DNA of 46,795 bases from assembly GCA_045531755.1 (NCBI GenBank), contig JAZSEP010000102.1:1-46795 (forward strand), read 5' to 3'. Below the pieces are notes generated by a model. The model had not been told where the DNA came from, searched no databases, and was given only the letters and a program-made list of their open reading frames with translations. This document shows positions 32,541-41,034 of this stretch, in pieces (position 1 is the stretch's first letter; every line of letters begins with the position of its first letter). The stretch is from UBA11540 sp045531755 (GTDB lineage: Bacteria > Bacillota > Clostridia > Oscillospirales > Ruminococcaceae). The position numbers were made by a program, and so were the translations under genes.

Positions 32541-32569
32541 GAAAACGTCGCAGAAGAAGACCTGCGACG
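32541..32569 (-). terminator. Terminator-like hairpin in the glnN leader
   Basis: On the minus strand CGTCGCAG pairs with CTGCGACG (8 bp, 8-base loop) and is followed by TTTTCTTG. It lies between the promoter and the start codon, about 20 bases after the expected transcription start, so it would act as an attenuator. Confidence 0.6.
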
Positions 32570-32588
32570 CTATTAATTTTATGTAATT

Positions 32589-32617
32589 ATTATAGATAAC
32601 AGACTCGTGAAAGTCAA
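32589..32617 (-). promoter_or_regulatory. Sigma-A promoter of glnN
   Basis: -35 TTGACT (32612-32617), 17-bp spacer, -10 TATAAT (32589-32594) on the minus strand. Confidence 0.85.
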
Positions 32618-32692
32618 CCAAAATAAAAACATTTGTGGGTATACGCAAAAACTTCGGTTGCTCACGAAATAATTTTGTGCGATTTGAAGGGA

Positions 32693-33475
32693 TTAACGTC
32701 TGTGCGCGGCCCTGAATTGACCCGGAGAAACCTTTTCGTGAGACCTGAATGCAGTGGAAAAATAACACGAGTCGTCAAATCCAACCGCTGCGGCAATCTC
32801 CTTTATGGGCATATCGGTAGAGAGCAAAAGATCCTTTGCAGCTTCAAATTTTTCCGTAAGCACGTAGGACAGGGGGCTGACTCCCACAGTGTTCTTGAAG
32901 ACCTTGCACAGATATTTCGGCGAGATAGCGCAACGCTTTGCAATATCCTCAACGGTTATTTTCTGGCTTATATTTGAAGAAATATACCGCTTTGCGTGGT
33001 CCACGATATTACCCTTTGTATGCTTGTTTTCGTTGTGCAAGGAAAGAAGCTCATAAAAAACGGAAGTGTAGTAGAAGGAAAGGTTCATACCTGACAGGTC
33101 GGTTTTTATTGCTCTTTCAAAAATCATACGAATACGCTGAGCGTTTTGCTGAACGGAGAACTTGTGTGAAGTGTTGGGAATACCGCATTTTCCAAGGAGC
33201 TCTTCAACTCTCGTTCCTTGAAAAACAATCCAATAATGCTCGAGCGGTTCATCATAGACCTCAAGGAATTCAAGCTCCTTGGGCGTAATCATAAAACCTT
33301 CACCCGGACCGAGAAAGGTGCCGTTGTAGCGACAGGTTCCGCTGACAATATAATGGAGTATGTAATCCGTGCGTGCCAAAGGACCGTATTTCCTGTTCGG
33401 ATAGGTGTGGTTGAAACCGATTTCCCGTATGTCCAAGCCTTCGTCTATCGGAAATGTGTTGAATACAAATTTCAA
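32693..33475 (-). CDS. AraC-family transcriptional regulator
   Basis: A 260-residue regulator: an N-terminal cupin-like sensor (about 15-110, with YILHYIVSGTCRYNG) and a C-terminal pair of helix-turn-helix units (about 160-258; ITVEDIAKRCAISPKYLCKVFK and the AVGFDDSCYFSTAFR box typical of the family). Members often control sugar use; the ligand is unknown. The open frame extends to 33625, but a promoter at 33492-33520 lies inside that extension, so I place the start at TTG 33475, preceded by TTGGTGAT. It is upstream of glnN on the same strand without a clear terminator between. Confidence 0.85.
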   Translation of the reverse strand: MKFVFNTFPIDEGLDIREIGFNHTYPNRKYGPLARTDYILHYIVSGTCRYNGTFLGPGEGFMITPKELEFLEVYDEPLEHYWIVFQGTRVEELLGKCGIPNTSHKFSVQQNAQRIRMIFERAIKTDLSGMNLSFYYTSVFYELLSLHNENKHTKGNIVDHAKRYISSNISQKITVEDIAKRCAISPKYLCKVFKNTVGVSPLSYVLTEKFEAAKDLLLSTDMPIKEIAAAVGFDDSCYFSTAFRSHEKVSPGQFRAAHRR

Positions 33476-33491
33476 ATTAATCACCAAGATG

Positions 33492-33520
33492 AGTATACTG
33501 TATTTTTGATATAAGGTCAA
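33492..33520 (-). promoter_or_regulatory. Sigma-A promoter of the AraC regulator
   Basis: -35 TTGACC (33515-33520), 17-bp spacer, -10 TATACT (33492-33497) on the minus strand. Transcription would start within about 10-15 bases of the chosen TTG. Confidence 0.65.
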
Positions 33521-33648
33521 TACAAAAAGCGAAGTTTTTAAATATAAAGCGACAGAAAATCCAATAGTTTCGTCAAACAAATGTGTGATATTTTGATATG
33601 CTGATTTCAAACCAACAGATGGCACAAATTCAATGAAGATGTGATATA

Positions 33649-33676
33649 TTGACTTCGATATATTTTGTTGTATAAT
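33649..33676 (+). promoter_or_regulatory. Promoter of the 33.7 kb lipoprotein
   Basis: -35 TTGACT (33649-33654), 16-bp spacer, -10 TATAAT (33671-33676), divergent from the AraC promoter. Confidence 0.7.
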
Positions 33677-33720
33677 AAAAATAGCAGTTCGTTAATTTCT
33701 GCTTTGAAAGGAGAATAATT

Positions 33721-35088
33721 GTGAAAAAATTGTTTATTTTTTGTTTGGTGGCACTTTTGCTCGTTGGTTGTATCGACCCTGTTGTATCAGAGCCATCTTC
33801 GAATAGTTCTATTGAAAGTACCGATAGCTTAGATGTTTCTTCGCAAGACACGAGTAGTAAGCCCGAGCCCGAGATTCTCCTTGCTGACGGAGAGTATTAC
33901 AATGGCTTGAACGCTGAATTTGTTCAAACCCAAACTGAAACGCCGACGGATGAGGAAAAAGTTACCGTAATAAATTCTGTTGGCGCGCTTCAGCAGTATT
34001 ATCTTGATAACGAGAAGCTATATGACCTCGATGAATTCAGTACTCTGATAGGTGAATTTGACGAGGAATATTTTGAAGAAAAAACTGTAATTTTAGTTGC
34101 TTTCGGCATAGGTGAAACCTGTAAAAGGTGTGCTGTAAATAGCATTGAACAAAAAGACGGAGAGCTTAATATCAGCATTGCACACATATATCGGGGGTAT
34201 CCTCAGGATTACCAAATGATTCCCCAAAAAACCGTTCATGCGATTATAAAAATTGATAAAATGCAAATATCTACAGATAAAATCAACGTAGAAAAAGTTA
34301 GTGCAAGGGAAACGTCTGCAGACGATGCGGTAATCACTATCGATGCTTTGCAGGAAGAGCGATTTGCTGGAAATGAATATAGCACTCGATATATAGCGTA
34401 TGGTAAGATAGCACATGATTACTGCGTCGGAGACGTTGTGAAAATAACCTTTGAGGGCGCATATCAGTGTGTTGGTGACGATGGAAATCAGTGGGTGTAC
34501 TGTATGCCGCTCAGTGTAGAACCGAGTACGCTTAGACCAAACACCGCTACCGGCAAACCTGTAATATATATCTATCCCACCGAAAAAACCGACGTAACAG
34601 TAAAACTTGATTTTAACGGCAGGCTCGGATACACCTATCCAAAGTATGACGGCTTGTGGGAGGTCACTGCATACCCCGATGGAAAACTCGTGGATAAAGA
34701 GGGGAGAAGATACAACACTCTGTTTTGGGACGGTTGGTCGGACGTAAGATATGACCTATCCGAAGGCTTCTGTGTGAAAGGCAAAGACACAGAAGAGTTC
34801 TTGAGAGAAAAACTCGCCTTTCTTGGACTCAACGAGAGGGAAATAGAAGAATTTCTTGAGTATTGGTTGAAGTGGATGGAAGGCAATAAATATAACATTA
34901 TAACCTTCCAGGATGAACTGTACAAAGAAACCGCAAAGCTCACGATTTCCCCCCAACCCGACACTATCATAAGAGTGTTTGTGGCTTTTGCTCCGAGCGA
35001 GGAATATGTAGAACTCAAACCTCAAAATCTTACCCCTATGCAACGCAAAGGCTACACCGTGATTGAGTGGGGAGGAACAATGCAATAA
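33721..35088 (+). CDS. Two-domain lipoprotein with KPVIYIYP-type C-terminal domain
   Basis: A 455-residue predicted lipoprotein: signal peptide (MKKLFIFCLVALLLVGC, Cys17), a Ser/Thr/Asp linker (about 20-50), then a domain (about 75-185; LQQYYLDNEKLYDLDEF and FDEEYFEEKTVILVAF) also found in the module B lipoprotein. The C-terminal 170 residues start KPVIYIYPTEKTDVTVKLDF, continue GYTYPKYDGLWEVTAYPDG and end YTVIEWGGTMQ, a pattern I recall from scattered uncharacterised proteins but cannot name. A short middle part (about 205-275) looks like an OB-type beta domain. GTG start with AAAGGAGAATAATT. Function unknown; an extracytoplasmic binding role is likely. Confidence 0.82.
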   Translation: MKKLFIFCLVALLLVGCIDPVVSEPSSNSSIESTDSLDVSSQDTSSKPEPEILLADGEYYNGLNAEFVQTQTETPTDEEKVTVINSVGALQQYYLDNEKLYDLDEFSTLIGEFDEEYFEEKTVILVAFGIGETCKRCAVNSIEQKDGELNISIAHIYRGYPQDYQMIPQKTVHAIIKIDKMQISTDKINVEKVSARETSADDAVITIDALQEERFAGNEYSTRYIAYGKIAHDYCVGDVVKITFEGAYQCVGDDGNQWVYCMPLSVEPSTLRPNTATGKPVIYIYPTEKTDVTVKLDFNGRLGYTYPKYDGLWEVTAYPDGKLVDKEGRRYNTLFWDGWSDVRYDLSEGFCVKGKDTEEFLREKLAFLGLNEREIEEFLEYWLKWMEGNKYNIITFQDELYKETAKLTISPQPDTIIRVFVAFAPSEEYVELKPQNLTPMQRKGYTVIEWGGTMQ

Positions 35089-35097
35089 AACCAAATT

Positions 35098-35130
35098 AAA
35101 ACAGCCCAAGCGTTTGACTTGGGCTGTTTT
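35098..35130. terminator. Bidirectional terminator between the lipoprotein and spo0A
   Basis: A perfect 13-bp stem (AAAACAGCCCAAG with its complement) and 7-base loop, with T-rich sequence on both strands, between two convergent stop codons. Confidence 0.88.
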
Positions 35131-35131
35131 G

Positions 35132-35893
35132 TCATATGGTTTTGTTCATTTTTACACGCATATTATCGGATATCATCGCGATAAATTCTGAGTTTGTCGG
35201 CTTTTGGCGGCTGCCGGGACGGTAGCCAAAGAAGATGTGTATTGCGTCCGGATTTCCCTTTTCCCACGTCACTTCAATGGAGTGGCGGATAGCCCGCTCA
35301 ACTCTATCAGGAGTAGTACCGTGACGTTTTGCCACAGTGGGATAGAGAACTTTTGTCACGGAATGGAATTTTTCCGCATCATCAACACACAGCATTATTG
35401 CAGTTCTCAGAAAATGATATCCCTTTGTGTTTGGCGGAACTCCAATCTTGTGCATAATTTCCGAAACCGTGGTTTCAACATAGTTGGTGGGAATTGAAAG
35501 AGATTGGGACATGGTTGCAAGCAACTGGGAAAACTGAATCATTGACTCGGTAAGAGCAGAGGTTGTCAAAGGACTTGGTAAAAAAGAAAACGCTCCTGCA
35601 GCTTTAAGCTCCTGACGGGCAAACTCGTCCTCTTGATCTGCGCTGATTAAAAAGAACGGCTTTTTCGACAAAGAGCTCAAATCAATGCTTTTCATTATAT
35701 CAAGAGCATTCACGTCACTCGAAACGGTGTCAAGAAGAACAAAATGAGGGTCGTTGTTTATTATCATATTAATGATGTCCGCTGAATTAATCTGGCAATG
35801 CGTGAGGGTTATGCCGTAATCGCGCAAAATTTGAGAACAAATACGCACCACGTTTTCGTCTTCACACACAACTAAAGCCTTGGTTTCAAACAT
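35132..35893 (-). CDS. spo0A: Sporulation master regulator Spo0A (atypical receiver)
   Basis: A 253-residue response regulator. The C-terminal effector domain (about 138-253) is clearly Spo0A: IMHKIGVPPNTKGYHFLRTAI, then VAKRHGTTPDRVERAIRHSIE, then KPTNSEFIAMISD. The receiver (1-120) keeps an acidic pair (Glu11, Asp12), the phosphoacceptor Asp55 and Ser84, but the conserved Lys before the last proline is Ser107 (LPSPLT against LKPF in Bacillus), and the usual DxxMPxxDG loop is altered. The start has GGAGGAAC. The usual spoIVB neighbour is absent; the gene stands alone with tandem Spo0A-type boxes upstream. Confidence 0.95.
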   Translation of the reverse strand: MFETKALVVCEDENVVRICSQILRDYGITLTHCQINSADIINMIINNDPHFVLLDTVSSDVNALDIMKSIDLSSLSKKPFFLISADQEDEFARQELKAAGAFSFLPSPLTTSALTESMIQFSQLLATMSQSLSIPTNYVETTVSEIMHKIGVPPNTKGYHFLRTAIMLCVDDAEKFHSVTKVLYPTVAKRHGTTPDRVERAIRHSIEVTWEKGNPDAIHIFFGYRPGSRQKPTNSEFIAMISDNMRVKMNKTI

Positions 35894-35926
35894 TCGAAAG
35901 TTCCTCCAAAAGTATACGTTGTAAAA

Positions 35927-35955
35927 ATATTATCACATTTATTCGAAAGTTGCAA
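35927..35955 (-). promoter_or_regulatory. Probable spo0A promoter
   Basis: -35 TTGCAA (35950-35955), 17-bp spacer, -10 TAATAT (35927-35932); a TGTGATAAT extended -10 overlaps it. The sequence ATTCGAAAGTT occurs both at the -35 side (35941-35951) and over the start codon (35892-35902). Confidence 0.45.
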
Positions 35956-35994
35956 GATAAAATCGAAAATATTTTACAAAATTTATTGTAATTA

Positions 35995-36023
35995 TTTGTC
36001 GAAAAATGTCGAATTTCGGCGAA
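35995..36023. promoter_or_regulatory. Tandem Spo0A boxes upstream of spo0A
   Basis: TTTGTCGAA (35995-36003) matches the 0A-box consensus exactly; TGTCGAA repeats at 36007-36013, and CGGCGAA (5 of 7) at 36017-36023, all in phase at 10-bp spacing. An inverted near-copy (ATCGACA) is at 36066-36072. The other DNA in the 325-base gap between spo0A and uvrB is AT-rich and holds only the promoters listed. Confidence 0.7.
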
Positions 36024-36114
36024 ATAAAAAGAAACGCCTCGTTTTGCTAAAAAACACGAGAATAAATCGACATGAAAATTTGAACCAGCATACACTATGC
36101 GTACCACAAAACCG

Positions 36115-36143
36115 TTTACATATAAAATACTTTGTGTTATAAT
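36115..36143 (+). promoter_or_regulatory. Sigma-A promoter of uvrBA
   Basis: -35 TTTACA (36115-36120), 17-bp spacer, -10 TATAAT (36138-36143). I see no good LexA/DinR-type box (GAAC-N4-GTTC) over it. Confidence 0.75.
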
Positions 36144-36218
36144 AATATGATACTTAAAAAATGCAAAAACTAAAAACAATCGCAGGTCTGTATATAAAGC
36201 GAAAAGGGAGGCGCCTGT

Positions 36219-38174
36219 ATGGAAAAATTCAAATTAGTATCACAATATCAGCCCACAGGCGATCAGCCCGAGGCTATACAAAGGCTTGTCGACGGACTCA
36301 ATAAAGGCTATAAGGAGCAGACTCTTTTGGGTGTAACGGGCTCGGGAAAAACCTTCACGATGGCAAACGTCATCGCAAAGGTCAATAAGCCCACCCTCGT
36401 TCTCGCTCACAACAAAACCCTTGCCGCACAGCTTTGCTCGGAATTCAAGGAGTTTTTTCCTGAAAATGCTGTGGAGTATTTTGTATCCTATTATGACTAC
36501 TATCAGCCGGAAGCGTATATCGCAAGCACCGACACCTACATCGAAAAGGACAGCGCAATAAACGAAGAAATAGAAAAACTGCGCCATTCCGCAACCTCAT
36601 CGCTTTCTGAGCGACGAGATGTCATTATTGTTTCGAGTGTTTCCTGCATATACACCCTCGGTGACCCGAACGACTATCGTCAGATGGTGGTTTCGGTGCG
36701 CGAGGGAATGAAGAAAGACCGAGACGAGTTTTTGACGGAGCTTGTCAGCGTTCAATACGAGAGAAACGATTTAAACTTTGTTCGCAATAAATTCCGCGTC
36801 CGCGGTGACGTTGTCGAGGTTTTTCCTGCATACAACACAGACACCGCAATAAGAGTTGAGTTTTTTGGCGACGAGGTAGACAGAATAACCGAAATAAACG
36901 TCCTCACGGGAGAGGTGAAAGCATCCTTAAAACACGCCGCTATCTATCCTGCTTCACACTATATCGTTCCGTTTGAAAGAACAAAGCAGGCTATGAAGGA
37001 AATAGAGGCGGAGATGATAGAACGTGTCCAATGGTTCAAATCGCAGGACAAGCTCATCGAGGCACAGCGAATACAGCAACGAACGCTCTATGACCTTGAA
37101 ATGTTGCAGGAGATAGGCTTCTGCAAGGGTATAGAAAACTATTCGAGAATTATGGCGGGACGACCTGCAGGAAGCACGCCTTTTTGTCTTCTTGATTATT
37201 TCCCCGATGACTTCTTGCTGATAACCGACGAGTCCCACGTAACGCTCCCACAGGTTAGAGGAATGTTCGCAGGGGATAGGGGACGCAAGACTTCCCTTGT
37301 CGACTACGGCTTCAGACTGCCGTCTGCTTTTGACAACAGACCTCTGAACTTTGACGAGTTTTATTCAAAGATAAATCAAGCCATCTACGTCAGCGCAACA
37401 CCCGGACCCTTTGAAAAGGAGCACAGCGTGCAAACGGTCGAGCAGATTATCAGGCCCACGGGACTTATCGACCCCGAGGTAGACGTTCGCCCGATAGACG
37501 GACAGATAGAAGACCTTTTGTCCGAGATAAATGTCCGCGCTGCTAAAAAAGAGCGCGTGCTTGTGACGACCCTCACCAAAAAGATGGCAGAAAACCTCAC
37601 CGAATACCTTGAGGGAGCAGGAGTAAAGGTGCGGTATATGCACCACGACATCGACACCATGGAAAGAATGGAAATCATCCGCGACCTTCGACTTGGCGAG
37701 TTTGACGTGCTTGTGGGAATAAACCTACTCCGAGAGGGTCTTGATATACCTGAAGTTTCGCTCGTGGCAATACTCGATGCCGATAAAGAAGGCTTCCTTA
37801 GAAGTGAAACGTCGCTCGTACAGACTATAGGACGAGCAGCGCGAAACGTAAACGGTAAGGTAATAATGTACGCTGACAGCGTTACTAATTCGATGGAGCG
37901 TGCGATAGCTGAAACCAATCGCCGCCGTGAGTTACAGCAAAAATACAACGAGGAGCACGGCATTACCCCACAGACAATAACCAAAAATGTGCACGAGGTG
38001 CTTGAAATCTCCAAGAAGGACCGTTCAACACCCGAGAGTAAGCTCAGCCGCAAGGATAAGCTTGAGCTTATTGAAAAGCTCAAGGTAGAGATGAAAAACG
38101 CGGCAAAGCTTCTTGAGTTTGAACACGCGGCATACCTGCGCGACAGGATAGAAAAGATAAAGGAATCTTTGTAG
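36219..38174 (+). CDS. uvrB: Excinuclease ABC subunit B
   Basis: Damage-verifying helicase-like subunit of nucleotide excision repair. 651 residues, normal length. Walker A GVTGSGKT (38-45), the beta-hairpin region YYDYYQPEAYIASTDTYIEKD, the DESH box (TDESHVTLPQ), helicase motifs such as LREGLDIPEVSLVAILDADKEG and QTIGRAARN, and a C-terminal UVR motif (about 615-650) that contacts UvrC. The start has GGGAGGCGCC. One base separates its stop from the uvrA start. Confidence 0.98.
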   Translation: MEKFKLVSQYQPTGDQPEAIQRLVDGLNKGYKEQTLLGVTGSGKTFTMANVIAKVNKPTLVLAHNKTLAAQLCSEFKEFFPENAVEYFVSYYDYYQPEAYIASTDTYIEKDSAINEEIEKLRHSATSSLSERRDVIIVSSVSCIYTLGDPNDYRQMVVSVREGMKKDRDEFLTELVSVQYERNDLNFVRNKFRVRGDVVEVFPAYNTDTAIRVEFFGDEVDRITEINVLTGEVKASLKHAAIYPASHYIVPFERTKQAMKEIEAEMIERVQWFKSQDKLIEAQRIQQRTLYDLEMLQEIGFCKGIENYSRIMAGRPAGSTPFCLLDYFPDDFLLITDESHVTLPQVRGMFAGDRGRKTSLVDYGFRLPSAFDNRPLNFDEFYSKINQAIYVSATPGPFEKEHSVQTVEQIIRPTGLIDPEVDVRPIDGQIEDLLSEINVRAAKKERVLVTTLTKKMAENLTEYLEGAGVKVRYMHHDIDTMERMEIIRDLRLGEFDVLVGINLLREGLDIPEVSLVAILDADKEGFLRSETSLVQTIGRAARNVNGKVIMYADSVTNSMERAIAETNRRRELQQKYNEEHGITPQTITKNVHEVLEISKKDRSTPESKLSRKDKLELIEKLKVEMKNAAKLLEFEHAAYLRDRIEKIKESL

Positions 38175-38175
38175 A

Positions 38176-40998
38176 ATGAACGATAAAATAGTAATAAAAG
38201 GTGCGAGAGAGCACAATCTCAAAAACGTAGATATAGAGATACCGCGAGATAAGCTCGTTGTCTTCACGGGACTTTCGGGCTCGGGTAAATCCTCGCTTGC
38301 TTTTGACACAATCTACGCTGATGGACAGCGTAGATACGTCGAAAGCTTGTCCTCCTATGCAAGAATGTTCCTCGGTCAGATGGAAAAGCCGGACGTTGAC
38401 AGTATTGAGGGGCTCTCTCCGGCTATATCAATCGACCAGAAAACCACCTCTAAAAACCCTCGCTCTACCGTCGGAACGGTAACCGAGATACACGACTATC
38501 TCCGCCTTCTGTATGCAAGAATCGGTATAGTACATTGCCCTGTCTGTGGCAGAGAGATAAAACAGCAGACCGTAGACCAGATAGTAGATAGAGTTATGCA
38601 GCTTGAACAGGGAACAAAAATTCTTGTTCTTGCCCCTGTTGTACGCGGCAGAAAGGGCGAACACAAAAAGGAGCTCGAAGCCGCAAAGAAATCGGGTTTT
38701 GCCCGTGTGCGCGTTGACGGCAACAGCTATGACTTGTTTGAGGATATAGCCCTTGAAAAGAACATAAAGCACAATATCGAAATCGTAGTAGACAGATTGA
38801 TTGTCAAGGAGGATATAAAATCCCGACTTGCCGACTCTGTAGAAACTGCAGTGGGACTCTCTGACGGAATTGTTATAATAAGCGTTTTGAACGGTGAAGA
38901 GATGACCTTTTCGCTGAACTTCAGCTGTCCCGAGCACGACGTGGCAATTGAAGAGCTGACACCGAGAATGTTTTCCTTCAACAATCCAAGCGGAGCTTGT
39001 GAAAAATGTACGGGTCTTGGAACTTTTTTGAGCATATCGCCTGACCTTGTAATTCCAGACAGAAAAAAATCAATTGCACAAGGTGCAATCAGAGCAAGCG
39101 GTTGGTACTATGCCGAGGGTGGAATAGCACAGATGTATTACGAGGGACTTGCCGAGCACTACGGCTTTTCTCTTGACACCCCCTTCAAGGAGCTTCCGAA
39201 AAATATTCAGGATGTTTTGCTCTACGGCTCAAAGGGTGAAAAGATAAAGATGGTGCGTGAAAACGACAACATCAGCAGTACTTACTACACTGAGTTTGAA
39301 GGTATTGTGAACAATCTTGAGCGCAGATTCCGCGAAACCAACAGCGACTGGATGCGCGAGGAGCTCAGAAGCTATATGAGCGAGGAAAACTGTCCCGAAT
39401 GTAACGGAAAGCGACTTAAAAAAGAATCCCTCGCAGTAACCGTAGGCGGCAAGAATATCGGTGAGTTTGCCGATATGTCGGTGAATGAGGCTCTTGATTT
39501 TGTGGAAAACCTCGACCTTTCAGAAAAAGAAAAAATGATAGGCGAAATGATACTCAAGGAGATAAAATCGCGCCTCACGTTTCTCAAGAACGTTGGATTG
39601 GATTACCTGACCCTGTCGCGCTCGGCAGGCACCCTCAGCGGCGGAGAGAGCCAAAGAATACGCCTTGCAACGCAGATAGGCTCGTCACTTATGGGAGTGC
39701 TGTATATCCTTGATGAGCCATCAATCGGCTTGCATCAAAGGGATAATGATAAGCTTATAGAAACGCTGAAAAAGCTGAGAGATTTGGGAAATACCCTCAT
39801 AGTTGTTGAACACGACGAAGACACAATGTATGCAGCCGACCATATTGTCGATATAGGACCCGGAGCGGGTGTAAACGGAGGAGAAATTGTTTGTCAGGGA
39901 ACTATTGATGAGATTAAGGCTTGTAAGGACTCTGTCACAGGTCAGTATCTGTCGGGTGAAAAGAAGATAGAAATACCGACCACCCGAAGACAAGGAAACG
40001 GCAAAAAGCTGACGGTAAAAGGCGCACAGGAAAATAACCTGAAATCAATAGACGTGGACTTCCCCTTGGGTACGTTTATAGCGGTAACGGGTGTTTCGGG
40101 CTCCGGAAAATCGTCGCTTGTCAATGAGGTTTTGTACAAACACCTTGCTACTGTCCTCAACGGCGCAAAGCCAAGACCGAGAAAGTTTTCCGAGATACTT
40201 GGCATTGAGGAGCTTGACAAGGTTATCAATATTGTCCAATCGCCGATAGGCAGAACGCCTCGCTCCAACCCTGCAACCTATACGGGAGTGTTCACCGATA
40301 TCCGCGACCTTTTCAGCCAGACGCCCGACGCAAAAATGCGTGGCTATACAGCAGGACGCTTTTCTTTCAATGTAAAAGGCGGACGCTGTGAGGCGTGTGA
40401 GGGCGACGGAATTTTGCAGATAGAGATGCACTTTTTGCCTGACGTCTACGTACCTTGTGACGTATGTAAGGGTAAGCGCTACAACCGCGAAACCTTAGAG
40501 ATAAAATATAAGGGTAAGAATATCTATGACGTGCTTGAAATGACGGTGGACGAAGCGATAGATTTCTTTGCAAATATACCGAAGATAGCGCGCAAATTCC
40601 AAACTCTCAAGGAAGTCGGGCTGGGATATATCAAGGTGGGACAGCCTGCAACAACCCTTTCGGGCGGTGAAGCACAGCGTGTCAAGCTTGCAACCGAGCT
40701 TTCAAAACGCGCTACGGGCAGAACGGTATATATCCTTGACGAGCCTACGACAGGACTTCATACTGCTGACGTTCATAAGCTTATCGAAGTACTTCAGCGC
40801 CTTGTAGATGCAGGAAATACCGTTATCGTTATCGAACACAATATGGACGTCATAAAGACTGCCGACCACATCATCGACTTGGGACCTGAAGGCGGTACGG
40901 GCGGAGGAACCGTTGTGGGCAGCGGAACGCCCGAAGAGATAGCGAAAAATAAGGATTCCTACACAGGTCAGTATCTCAAAAAGTATCTCAAAAGATAA
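38176..40998 (+). CDS. uvrA: Excinuclease ABC subunit A
   Basis: Damage-sensing ABC-type ATPase dimer. 940 residues, normal length. First Walker A at GLSGSGKSSLAFD (about 32-44), second at GVSGSGKSSLVNE; two signature regions (LSGGESQRIRLA and LSGGEAQRVKLA); Walker B ILDEPSIGLH and ILDEPTTGLH. Zinc-module cysteines are seen in GACEKCTGLG with CPECNGKRL, and in CEACEGDG with CDVCKGKRYN. Co-transcribed with uvrB. The next gene begins after the T-box leader; I see no strong terminator in the ~45 bases before the pheST promoter region. Confidence 0.98.
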   Translation: MNDKIVIKGAREHNLKNVDIEIPRDKLVVFTGLSGSGKSSLAFDTIYADGQRRYVESLSSYARMFLGQMEKPDVDSIEGLSPAISIDQKTTSKNPRSTVGTVTEIHDYLRLLYARIGIVHCPVCGREIKQQTVDQIVDRVMQLEQGTKILVLAPVVRGRKGEHKKELEAAKKSGFARVRVDGNSYDLFEDIALEKNIKHNIEIVVDRLIVKEDIKSRLADSVETAVGLSDGIVIISVLNGEEMTFSLNFSCPEHDVAIEELTPRMFSFNNPSGACEKCTGLGTFLSISPDLVIPDRKKSIAQGAIRASGWYYAEGGIAQMYYEGLAEHYGFSLDTPFKELPKNIQDVLLYGSKGEKIKMVRENDNISSTYYTEFEGIVNNLERRFRETNSDWMREELRSYMSEENCPECNGKRLKKESLAVTVGGKNIGEFADMSVNEALDFVENLDLSEKEKMIGEMILKEIKSRLTFLKNVGLDYLTLSRSAGTLSGGESQRIRLATQIGSSLMGVLYILDEPSIGLHQRDNDKLIETLKKLRDLGNTLIVVEHDEDTMYAADHIVDIGPGAGVNGGEIVCQGTIDEIKACKDSVTGQYLSGEKKIEIPTTRRQGNGKKLTVKGAQENNLKSIDVDFPLGTFIAVTGVSGSGKSSLVNEVLYKHLATVLNGAKPRPRKFSEILGIEELDKVINIVQSPIGRTPRSNPATYTGVFTDIRDLFSQTPDAKMRGYTAGRFSFNVKGGRCEACEGDGILQIEMHFLPDVYVPCDVCKGKRYNRETLEIKYKGKNIYDVLEMTVDEAIDFFANIPKIARKFQTLKEVGLGYIKVGQPATTLSGGEAQRVKLATELSKRATGRTVYILDEPTTGLHTADVHKLIEVLQRLVDAGNTVIVIEHNMDVIKTADHIIDLGPEGGTGGGTVVGSGTPEEIAKNKDSYTGQYLKKYLKR

Positions 40999-40999
40999 C

Positions 41000-41028
41000 T
41001 TGCAATTTGTAAATTTATGTGGTATAAT
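41000..41028 (+). promoter_or_regulatory. Promoter of the T-box-pheST operon
   Basis: -35 TTGCAA (41000-41005), 17-bp spacer, -10 TATAAT (41023-41028) with a TGG extension in front. The -35 begins only 2 bases after the uvrA stop codon. Confidence 0.75.
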
Positions 41029-41034
41029 TGTTCG

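Noticed and set aside
31552..32586. A 344-codon open frame on the plus strand
   Set aside because: Antisense to glutamine synthetase III and its leader; composition is atypical and there is no ribosome binding site.
32538..32586. ANTAR-type double hairpin or T-box in the glnN leader
   Set aside because: Only one hairpin fits between the expected start of transcription and the gene, and no T-box core is present.
36100..36218. LexA box at the uvrBA promoter
   Set aside because: No GAAC-N4-GTTC or similar dyad is found around the -35, -10 or leader.
37385..38083. A 232-codon Ser-rich open frame on the minus strand
   Set aside because: Antisense to uvrB, which is unambiguous.
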